NCBI RefSeq assembly: GCF_932276165.1 | Contig: NC_064006.1 | Coordinates: 1,736,001-1,800,000, forward strand | DNA: 64,000 bases | DNA from: Plutella xylostella | Taxonomy: Eukaryota; Arthropoda; Insecta; Lepidoptera; Plutellidae | Direction of reading: 5' to 3' | Shown: piece by piece, positions 26,701 through 38,700 of the stretch | Layout of the letters: each line of letters begins with the position of its first letter | Position numbering within the stretch: position 1 is the stretch's first letter | The notes under the pieces: model-generated | The model's database searches: none | What the model was told of the DNA's origin: nothing | What the model saw: the letters and a program-made list of their open reading frames with translations, nothing else | Program-made: the position numbers and the translations under genes

Positions 26701-29700
26701 GACTCGATCAAGTGTTTTAGCCATGTTAACAATATTTGATGGTTCGTTTTGTTTTTAACTTCGATAAGGTAAAAAATAATTAACTAACCTCAAGCAGAAG
26801 CTTGTGCTTGAGGTTCTACAAGATTACTATTTGAATGTATATATTCAATGTAATCTTGTAGAATCTCCTGAAAATCGCTCGCTCTTAGACAGTATACTAT
26901 ACAGCTTTAAGCTGACATGCTTAGTTGCAAGACTCGCAAGTAAGCACTCTTAACGTGGCCATTCTTATCTCTTGGCAACTTTATATGCAAACTCATGTTG
27001 TTGGCTTCTTGCCACACTTTATACATGTGTGTCTCATTGCAAAATGACAAAAAAATTGCAGGATATGTTTCAAAATTCCTTCTAGTCGATAAAAAATGGC
27101 CTATTGTGCCTATTCCATTTCTTATCTGTCACGTGATAAGAAAACGTGATTGTTTTCGAAATGTTTATGTATGTAGGAATTTGGCTTACTGCACTCATTA
27201 CTGTTAATTGAAGGAACCATTAGGAATTCGTGAGGGCGTGGTTTACATACTCAAGATAAAAGTCTATATTCGGTGAAGGTAGAACTTTTTGTCCTAGATA
27301 ATTCTTTATTGCACACCAACAGAAGTTTTAAATAGAAATGCACAAATAAATATAAAATGCTCCACAAAATTTTTCCCAATCTATCTCTACTTTCGTGTAC
27401 AATATAAGTATCTCTAATTTGTATTTAAAATGGCTGGACCAATTTTGTTGAACATCGATGTGTAAGAAAGGGCCTTAATCCATGCCGGCTGAAACGTTTC
27501 GCAGCTATGTGGAAAGGATACATACACAAGTGTCAAACGTAGATCACCCCTCTTTTCCGGTCGGTTAGTCGTGGCGTAGGAAAGCAGTGCGTTACCGATG
27601 TGCACTGTAGCAGGTACACGCAAGATTTCCACAACCTGTGGGCCTACCACGACTTCAGTAGTAGGGCATAATGAATACGATATAATACATAGAACCTCAC
27701 ATCACAATTTTGTGCTCATGTTACTAAACATCTTATAAGTAGGTACGTATAATATACTACTTCTATGGTTTATTAGTTATTACGCAAAAGTTAATATAAA
27801 AATCGATCACCCTGATTGCTATCCTCATTGACTTAAGTACTTACATTTTTTCTTACCACGGTCAGGCAGATTGTGCTGTTAGAAAAAATAGTAGGAATTG
27901 CATTGAATATAATACAGCCTCGTTCAAGACTTGAACCTAGAAGCTTCATCATGACTACCACATCAATGATCGTTGCACTTTCGATACAAAACTAAACTCA
28001 TGGTAGCCCCCCCGACCCACTCGCGGTTCGCTTATCGACATCGACGTTGAGCAACCAAGGTCTCTCTCTGTCCCTGACTTTGACACACATCACTGTTGCA
28101 CTAAAACCACCCTTATAGCCGTCGCGGTAAGGGCTACGGGATTGACACAGATCAATGAGTGCAGTCGCACTATAATCTCCCTTATTACTGAAGCTGTAAG
28201 GGCTCGGTTAAGTGTGTCGGGGATTGACACGGATTGTGGCCTAGTGCGTGTTGTGGGGTCACTCTACATGACGAAAAACTAATTTTTGGGGCGAGCCACG
28301 ACTCTATCTCGTTGTAGTAAACGTGCCGATTGCACGACAGCTCTCGTTCGTTTGTTTTTCATCAGTATAGAGTAACCCTCCAGCCCTTATTTGCAAGTAC
28401 CAGTTTTATTTGGGACATCGTGTGGCTGTGACACTAATTAACGAAAATACTTTTAGTTAAATGCTTAGATAATCGATATACGGACAAGATGGTGTGTCAC
28501 ATACAAAAGCTATGCAAAATAAATATAACAAGAAATTACCTATGTTTTTTCTGCTAAATGTCTAAATGTCTTCCTATTATTATCTTTTGTATGTGGCTAG
28601 TGCCTATGGATGTCAAACATAATATTGCAGATATATAGTTTTATATAAGCCATTAAATACGTGTAACGTAAATAGATAGGTATCAGTTCATTTACCTCCA
28701 AGGACTTAATTTTATCATACATGTGTAAAGAAATGCAAATATCCATGTACAGGTGTGTAAAGAATATATTAAATATACTTAAGCATAACACTGACTTTGT
28801 AATGTAACAATTGATATGAATAATGTTATAGCGATCTATAACTAGTACATATCGTTTGTGTATCATAATTATTGTATATATCGGTTATACCCTTCTACAA
28901 TACACAATAGGCTATTCTATCCACAGACAGCGAATGAGGGCCGTATACTGAACATATCAGAAACATTCATCCATTTTTCCATTACAGCTCTCTCATAATG
29001 ATATAAAATTACCTGAAAACCCAAAACTTCCCTCACACTTCCGTCATCTATCCATTTCGTCCGAACATCAACCTAAAACATAAAACGCCAGCTGAAAGCC
29101 AGCGTTGTGGACTTATTGTTCACATCACATGCTGAGCTGGTGCCTTTTTGACGCTCTGGACAGCAACCTGGTTGTGTGTTGTATTGTTTTATTTTTTGTA
29201 GGTATTTTATGTTTCTGCTGGCAGTGTGTCAAATAAAGTCAAAGTCAAATGTTTTGGTTAAATATAAAATTTTCTGATGAACGTAATTTTTTACAAACTA
29301 CTCTCCGTTCGGACAAGGGGCTCTTCTGTCTTCTTTATCTCTTTTTGTCTTTTTGAGGGTTTCTTTATCACTATATCTTTATCATCTCTTCTCATTCCAG
29401 GACCGCGTGCTGAACATAACCAGCCAGATAATGGACCAGTTGCTGGGCTCGGAGCGAGTGGCGCGAGGGTTCCGCGTCAAGTTTCCTGAAGACGTGCTTC
29501 AGGATAATCTAGCTGGGCAGCTGTGGTTCGGAGCTGAGGTGAGCTCTTGTTGCGTTGTACAGAAGCTATTCCTGAATGTCTACCGTTGTTGGCTCCTGAG
29601 TCAACCCCCTTTTGGATTTCTTTACCAATTTGGCTACTACCTGTATATCGTAAGAGACTGCGTTGTGTGTCTACTAGCTAAGAGGTCAAGGAAGCCTACG

Positions 29701-32700
29701 GTTGCAGAGTAAAACATTACGACAGACATCAGCATCATCGGTCTACCTCACGACACGTGGGGGTATTATCGAGAAGCGTATATGTCTGAACGACCACAGA
29801 AGAGATAGCCAGAAGCAGGAGTCCGGTGCCTTGAAAGCCACTTAAGCATATAATTGCGGGTCCACAAACGGTTCAGGTACCAACTGTTAACATAAGACCG
29901 TCGCAGGACCGAAACAGTTGATGTACGTACCGTATAAGATATACATAATAAAGAAGCCTATACCCAAGAGGGGCGAATAAGGATTATGATACGCAACAAT
30001 TTTTTATGTAATAAACTATTAATGTATTAACACGTTTAACCTTCTCTTTCCAGTGCCTAGCAGCGGGTTCATCCATCATGAACCGCGAAGAAGAATCAGC
30101 AGCCATGCGGCCTCTAGCCAAAGCGCTGACCAGGAGTCTAGAGACAGTCAGGTCTCTACTCAGAGAGCAGTGTCTGAGACCTAGAGGCATGGCGCTGTCT
30201 CAACACGATGATATGCTTCACGAGAGCTTGAGGATCTTTGACAGGTATGGGTGTCTCTTTCTAACGTAAATGCAATGTCTAACAGTGGAAAGGAAAGTAC
30301 TAAGAGCTCCGAAACTGTTGGGAGGTTACTTAGAGAGCAGTGTGCCTCTATCTATATAAATCTCTTCCTCTATCTATGTATCTATCAAATAAGCGAGAAT
30401 GTGCTGCATGAAAGCTTGAGGTTCTTTGAGAGTTATGGTTTGTCTCTTTTGTACAATGTAACTGTCTTTTTCTATCTAAAGATAAGGCAAAAGTACTAGG
30501 AGCTCCGAAACTGTCAGAAGGAAGAAGTTCCAGGTTGTTTGTGTCACCAGCAAACTTAAGAAAGCATCTTCCTTCTAAATAATTCCTACGAGATGCTACA
30601 TTCTATATAAATAGCGGTGTTTTGGTGTATATAATCATCATTGTGATTATACATGTAACCGTAGGTAACTAAAGTGTTCAACAATAACTCTAACCTCAAA
30701 TATTCGCACTTCCAGACTGTTCGCGGAATTCGAGCTGTTCTACGTAAGCGCAATGGTGAACGTCAAAACTCCGCACGAGTTTGAAGCGCAACAGCTGATC
30801 TGTGTGCTGTTCTCAGAGAGCCTGAGGCAAGCGCTGAAGCAGGGGCTGCTGACTCAGGAACAGGTATGGTTATTGAAGATTATGTGTTTGTCACTAAAGT
30901 CTGTTTTTTTTAAACCTCAGATGCTAAAACCCCTTATTCATAAAAAAGTTAGTGGACGCTTTAGCCCAACTTCCCAACCTTTTTTCCGCCCATCAGGCTC
31001 AACGATGTTGCTCTTAGAAGAGCTCATCAGTTTAGGTATCTTGGGCACGTGTTGACCGAGGACCTAAATGATGACGCGGACATGGAGAGGGAATGCAGAG
31101 CATTATCAGTCAGGGCGAATATGCTGGCCCGCAGATTTTCCCGATGTACACCTGCAATCAAAATTGCGCTTTTTAAAGCATACTGCACATCTTTGTACTC
31201 GGGAAGTTTGTGGGTAAAATATACCAAAAAGGCGTATAATGCTCTGCGTATCCAATTCAATAATGCATTTAGGGCACTGTTGCGGCTACCCCGCTTCTGC
31301 AGTGCCTCAGCAATGTTCGCCGAGGCACGCACAGACGGCTTCAATGCAATCTGGCGCAAGAAGTCGGCCTCTCTTTTGGGCAGAGTGCGGGGGAGCGGTA
31401 ACAGTATCCTAAGTGCTATAGCACAAATAAATGACAGTCCACTTGTCTGGCAACTAGTCCTAAGAACAAAATTTGTTATAGTTATTAAGTAGATATTAGA
31501 ATTGAATTTATTATTATTATTAGAATGTAAGTGTAAGTGTTATAAACCGTGTTTTTATATGGACAAATTGTCTGAAATAAATAAAATTATTATTATTTAG
31601 CTATTGAACTGTTTTGTCACTCTCTGACAGATAACAATTTGTTCTTTGACTTTGGGTAAATTCACAGATTCTGAACGGTTCATCAACAGTCGATTGTCCC
31701 GCCAATAGAACAATACGTCACTTAATAGACTTTGATGAACCTTTCATAATCTGTCAATTCACCTATTATCACAAATTTAACTCAATTTCCTCATCCAATT
31801 TCCAGGTGGACTCATACGACCCAGCCCTCATGTTCGCGGTGCCTCGTCTCGCCATCGTGAGCGGGCTGCTCGTGTACTCGCGCGGGCCGCTCAGCATCGA
31901 CAAGCCACCAGGTTGGTTAATTATACAGGGTGTTGAAAAAGGGTATAATAAGCTGAAACGACATGATTCAGTGCAGCGAGCATAGGATTCGATACTATTT
32001 TCGAATCTACACGAAGGGTCACTTTTACCAAACGCTAAACGTATTATATCAATAATTTTTAATACATTTTGTACTAACTGACAGACGTATGACAGGCTAC
32101 TAAATACGTTTAGCGTTTGGTGAAATTCCACCTAACATATGGAAAAAACAAATGTCACTTTTGGAACTAACTTTGCCTTACATTTTGACAGTGACAGTTG
32201 ACGATACGCAACGTTAACGGAGGTTCGAAACTTGTGCTCACGACTTAGGACACTATTATGAATCTTTTTGAAATCAAATCATTTTTTTTCAAGACTTTAG
32301 ATAATTAGCAAAAAATATTGATAATGAGATTTTATTTTCATGAATGTCCAAAATTTTTAGTTTTTTTTATCAGAACCCTTAGGTATACGACGACCCACTA
32401 CAACTGACAGCCATTGCCAGGCCATCCTCCACATACCCATCTGGATCTTTCCGCCATTGCCTTCTTGCCTTCTGGGTCTCATACCTAATTCTATTCGATT
32501 CTATTCTTGTAGAGGGTACAGTTTCTTTACATGACTCTCTCTAGCCTGCCTAATAAGTATATTTCCCAATTCCAGAAGAGATGTCGGACATGTTCCGTCC
32601 GTTCCGCACCCTCCTGCACAAGATCCGCGCGCTGCTGTGGACGCTGTCGCGGCGCGAGCTGGCTGCATTATCGCGATTATTGTGCAGTAATGAAGACGCT

Positions 32701-35700
32701 TCTAGAGTCGCTACCACTACTTCAGGTGAGAGATGTTAAATACCAACGTCAATTTACCTAAATTCAAAGTAGTCGCTGGCTCAGATCCGGCTCGAGGGAC
32801 CATTATGTGAGGAGCTGGATTATTTCATATTGGATTGTGTCTATAGACACCATTTGCAGCGCTTTTTGTGTATCTACACGCATAGAGCGATCTCTAATGC
32901 CGCGCTCTAGTATTGGGTCGACATATTGATGACAGATATATACGGTAACTATGACACTAGTATCTTTACTGCACAAGATCCGCGCGCTGCTGTGGACGCT
33001 GTCGCGGCGCGAGCTGGCCGCGCTGTCGCGTCTGTTGTGTAGTAATGAAGACGCTTCGAGGGTTGCTACCACTACTTCAGGTGAGATAGATCATATACAT
33101 AGCAGGGTGTGTCTATAAATGACATAAAGGCAGTAAAACGCGGTATTCTTAGGACATAAAGCTTAGGCTTAGGAAGCCATTTCTAGCGCTCTTTATGTAG
33201 CTAGACGTATATAGAGCGCTCTAAATTTGTTCTCCGGTATTAGGCCGACATATTGATGACAGATAGATACGGTAACTATAACACTAGAAGCTCTCTATAG
33301 TACAAGATCCGCGCGCTGCTGTGGACGCTGTCGCGGCGCGAGCTGGCCGCGCTGTCGCGTCTGTTGTGTAGTAATGAAGACGCTTCGAGGGTTGCTACCA
33401 CTACTTCAGGTGAGATAGATCATATACATAGCAGGGTGTGTCTATAAATGACATAAAGGCAGTAAAACGCGGTATTCTTAGGACATAAAGCTTAGGCTTA
33501 GGAAGCCATTTCTAGCGCTCTTTATGTAGCTAGACGTATATAGAGCGCTCTAAATTTGTTCTCCGGTATTAGGCCGACATATTGATGACAGATAGATACG
33601 GTAACTATAACACTAGAAGCTCTCTATAGTACAAGATCCGCGCGCTGCTGTGGACGCTGTCGCGGCGCGAGCTGGCCGCGCTGTCCCGTCTGTTGTGTAG
33701 TAATGAAGACGCCTCGAGGGTGGCTACCACTACTTCAGGTGAGATATACCTATTAAACACCAACGACAATGGTAATGCGTAGTTGAGATCCGGCTCGAAG
33801 GACCATTATGTGGGGCGAGTCCTTAAGTCACTTCACAATACGGTCAATTTGACAATTTATACGCCAGCAGTACGCGGCATTATTAGGACACAATTTGTAG
33901 CGCGTTTAGCCTAGCTAGACATCTAGCCTAATTTAGAGAGCTCTCAAATGCCACGTCTACTTTGGTCTCTGGTATATTGACGATAGATGGCGACGGTGAC
34001 TTCAACACTAGAAGCTCTATAACACAAGAAGCTCTATGACCCTAATGTACCTAAAATTCATAACAGCTATTTCTGTTTGCAGTGGAACAACATTCGGGGG
34101 ACGACCAGTATCCGGACATCGGCGAGTTTGTGAGTCGATTCTATGCGGACCACGTGCATTGTAGAGATGTCTATACTTCGCAGCAAAGGTGAGATTTTAC
34201 TAGTTCCCGCTTTGCGTTAGAAAGTTTCCCCGTGCTTATACAATACAATACACTTTATTTGCACCAAGAACAAAAATTACAAAAGCAAAACTTAAAAATA
34301 AAACAGTACGAAGAGGCTGCCTTATAGCTTATAGCAATCTCTACCAAACAACCTTACGGTATAAAAGGCGGTCAGCAAATATTTGCTCTCGGGTGTATTT
34401 TATGTTAAACGTTTGTGTCGTTAATGATATCTTTTACCCGCTTACCATACGTGGAAACACTGGTCTTGGAGTATGCCCATGTCTCTGATACATTGAGAGA
34501 TATCAAATATACAAACAAAAGTTTGTCGTATCTTGTGCCATAATACTAGTTCTTTACATTTACCGTTTTACCTAAAAACTTTATACATAGTTTAACAAGT
34601 ATTTTAAACGAAATTTGACAGATTGATCAGGCGTTTGACAGAGCTAAATAAAGCGCATGTTCGGTTACTTGTTCGTTTCATAATACATTTATATTCATAA
34701 TACACTTTTCCCTTTCCAGTTCAACCGACCAAACGATATCGGAAGCGGACTACCTCCCAGACAACATAGAAGTGATGACTCCAATATTAGACGGCTTACG
34801 ACGACTCAGCGAAGATGACGCGAGTTCAGACCACGACACAAACATGTCCAGACAAGTCTCCATAGAAACGACCAGCACTGACACATTCCACGAACAAAAA
34901 GACTACTTAGACACCAGAAGAAAGATTAGTAGAGGAGAAACTTCTGACCTTTCCTCTCTGAGAAATCTGTCGACGAACGGCCTTATGATGTTCGATCCTT
35001 TAGTCGTCTCGTCTATATCGAATTCAGAAAGACAGTTGCCTGATAACGATTTGGTGACGTCACTGAATGAACAAGTCACGGGCATAGCTGATAGGCTTTC
35101 GTCGATAGCGGCTAACGATGTCGATATTTCAGATCACAACATGCATTCGTTTTCGACTAATGACGTTCCAACGTTGATATCCAATGAGTGCGCGGCGGAT
35201 AACTATGGGTTTTCTGGTCCTAGGAACGATCAGTTGAGTTGTTTGCCGTCGACAAGTCATGGGTATTTAATACCGAACGCTATAAGCCAAGAGCCTGTTG
35301 TTTTAGCTTCGTTGTCTCATAATAATTCGGCGGTTTTCAACCCGGAAGATGAATCAGAGAATGGAGCTATTGGTGCAGATTTACCCATGATTATACCTGA
35401 TAATATAGACGCTGATATAGTCAATACAAATATCTGTATAGCTAACGCCAATTTGAGCTCGCTACTGCTAACAAATGAAGAGTATAGACAGAGTTTCTTA
35501 ACAGGCAACGAAGAAAATGTAGACGATAATACAAGCTTCCATTCAGCTATGACTATGGATAAGGAAGAGGATGAAAGGGTCAAATTCATGTTGGGATACG
35601 AGAGTGACCATCACGAATCGCCGGTAGACTCGGGCGTCAGTACTGAAAACACTAGCTTAGATAGATCGCCCGATACCGACCAGAACAAAGAACATTTCAT

Positions 35701-38700
35701 GACACAGAACAGGGTACTATCCCCGGTTTTAGACAAATCTGACGATCACGACAAAACTGAGAACGTTCTAGAGAACTCCTTCTCGGAATGTACAGATGTA
35801 AATAGTAGAATAGACTGCGATGTGACTGTAAATATTAATTACGTAGAAACGGACGGCCAGCAGAAAAACGAAGCTGGCTCGTCCCATATAAGTGTGGATA
35901 ATGTAGAATTAAGTAAAGAAACCCGTGATAGTAGCGCTAGGAAAACCCCTGAACACGAAAACAGTGATGTAAATATAGAGGAGACCAGAAGAAGAGTTTT
36001 ACAGGAATGGGGGGCGAACGCCTCAGAACAAGAATTCAGGACCATAGACGAAGTGATAACAGAGTTGAGGAGGCATAGACAAGCGGACGAAAAACTGAAA
36101 GCGGAAGAAAGAAATGAGGTCGAACAAAGGAGTTCGCGGGAAGAAGGTTCCAGCAGTAGACAGAAGAAGGTCAGGAAAGGGTCGAAGAGTAAAAGGAAGA
36201 GAAGTAAAATGTGGTCTCCGGGTATAGTGATATTGGACAACAGGGCTACAATGAACCAGAATACTCCGTTGACGCTCAATTTGGACCATTTTGTTGATGA
36301 TAGGTTAGTGCAGCTATACTGAAACTGCGGCCCGCGGGCCGCATGTGGCCCGCCGGGCCTTTATCAGTGGCCCGCGTGTCATGAGAGATAATAGAGAATA
36401 AACATTCTGTGTAAAAAGTATCTTAGGATTATATCCATAAAACAATTTTTTTTTGTAATTCAACCACATTTATTTTATCACCTTCAAAATTTGCTCCTTC
36501 AGAAACGATACATATAACACATAACTACGCCAACGAATTATCCAATCATCACAAAAAAAAAAACGCTGTTTTCAGAGTTATGTTTAGTACTCGCGGCGAT
36601 TTTTCCTCGATTGAAAACAGTGCCTCGAAGTGGTAATTGAAGTTTAGGAAAAAAAGAAGCTAGAGCCGTGAGCTGCAGCCATACCTGGTTAATATGGTAC
36701 ATGCTCGATGGTATTTCTTGAGTGTTTGCTCAGAAATTCATTCACAATGATGATTGTGCGAAAGGCGTGATATCGTAATGCAAAATCTTTATCGATTTTT
36801 TTTCCACAAATCTGGCCTTCTTCGCCGAATTTGCTGTATTAAATTCTACATAGCCCGCAATTCCGGAAATAATATTATTTTCCTACCGTTTGACTTTCTG
36901 GCAAGAATTCCGAGTGCACGAAACCATGATAGTCAAAGAAAACAGTCAACATGACTTTAACTAACAATCGAGTACTAAACACAACTCTGGAAACCGCGTT
37001 TAAAAAAAGGTTGTGATGATTGGATAATTCGTTGGCGTAAGTATATGTATCGTTTCTGAAGAAGCATACTTTGAAGGTGATAAAATACATTTGTATGAAT
37101 AATAATATTTTTTTGTTTTATTGATCTAATCCAGATACTTTTTACACAGAGTAGTATATACTTGTGTTTTTTTTATATTATTATTCGATAGTTTACATCG
37201 CTTTATAATAGTTTTAAAAAAAATTGCTTGCGGCCCGCGACACCTCGACTTAAACGTGTTTGTGGCCCTTAAATAAAAAAGGTTGAGTACCAATGGGTTA
37301 GTGGGTTTATTAAATTATTTTATTGTTAATTACTAATATGTTTCATCACAAAGGGCTACAACACTGTCGATCCCAATTCCTATTGACTATTATATATTTA
37401 TATTTTTTAAACGAAATACCTATTTATTTTTAACTGAGTACCAAACTTATAGATTATTTTAATCTACTTTAAAAAAAATATATATGTTGCAAAAGTTGCA
37501 TTGTAAGCCAAAAGGCGGTGACACAGGGAGTTATTTTGAACATCACGGTCACTTTTGACATTTTTTTTACTACCCACAAACAAAATTTCTATGGCGAAGC
37601 TAAAATGAGAGATTTTCCTATAATTAATTGTTGTTTGCTTTCAGCAGCGGTTCATCAATACCTGAATGCGCTGACGACGAGCAGATCGCACTCGCATTAC
37701 AAGCCCAGGAGCTAGCGGCGAGGCAGCAGGCTAGGGGCAAGTTCAAGTGAGTATAATATTAGTATTATAATAAAGCAATTGGAATTAAAAAAAAAAACCG
37801 CCTTGTCTAAGTTTGAAGGTGAGAACGAAAGATAGCGTCAGATTTTGATGAAGAACACAAGTTGATCAATCACTTCGTCCTTCTTCGGTCATTCTGATCA
37901 ACTTTTGTTCTACGAGGTTTGGAAATTCGCGAAAAAAATACTTTCTCCATAGTAAAGAGTCGCGTGACCAATAAAGTTACAATGGAAAAGGATTTCTATT
38001 CGTGTATTTTAAAATTTCGTAGAACAAAAGTTGTTCAGAATGACCCCCTGAGTCACCCTCTTTCGGCTTAGTATACCCTTTATGTATAACTAGCTGTTCC
38101 CGCGCGCTTCGCTTCGCCTTAAAAAGTTTTCCCGTGGGAATTCCGGGATAAAAAGTAGCCTATGTTCTTTCCCAGGGTCTAGACCGTATGTATACCAAAT
38201 TTCATTCAAATCCGTTCAGTAGTTTTGGCGTGAAAGAGTAACAGACAGACACAGTTACTTTCGCATTTATAATATTAGTTAGGACTAGACCGTATGTATA
38301 CCAAATTTCATTCAAATCCGTTCAGTAGTTTTGGCGTGAAAGAGTAACAGACAGACAGACAGACACAGTTACTTGCGCATTTATAATATTAGTTAGGATA
38401 TACTAGCTGTATAAAATGTTTCCGCAGATTTATGTCACACGTTATTTCTATTCACACACAACCTACCAACAATAAACCCCACCTCCCCACAGATCCAGCG
38501 AAGACCTCATCCACCGCCTCTTCGTCTGCATAGCCGGCGTGGCCGACCAGCTCCAGACCAACTTCGCGGCGGATCTCCGGAACATACTAAAAGCTGTGTT
38601 CCTGATGAATCAGACGCCGGACGCGCCGGAGCCGGGGCCGGAGCCGGACCGGGAGGCGGACACCATCGAGTACGAGCCGACCGAGGACCAGGTCTTACAG

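Larger units (their letters stand above)
32961..34030 (+). repeat. Tandem exon-intron duplication behind exon 7
   Basis: Units comprise the 3' part of exon 7 plus about 220 bp of intron. The two central introns (33081-33300 and 33410-33629) are almost identical; the introns after exon 7 itself and after copy 4 are diverged relatives sharing ATCCGGCTCGA-GGACCATTATGTG and the ATATTGA-GA-AGAT stretch. Confidence 0.88.

Noticed and set aside
33301..33738. Exon 7 copies 3 and 4 as mutually exclusive exons
   Set aside because: No AG upstream gives a phase matching exon 6 or exon 7; use would shift the frame.
32961..33740. CRISPR-like array from regular 329-bp repeats
   Set aside because: Units are exon plus intron copies in an animal gene; repeat size and structure do not fit CRISPR.
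35839..36289. Minus-strand open frames across lst2 exon 9
   Set aside because: Mirror frames of a long biased coding exon; no independent support.
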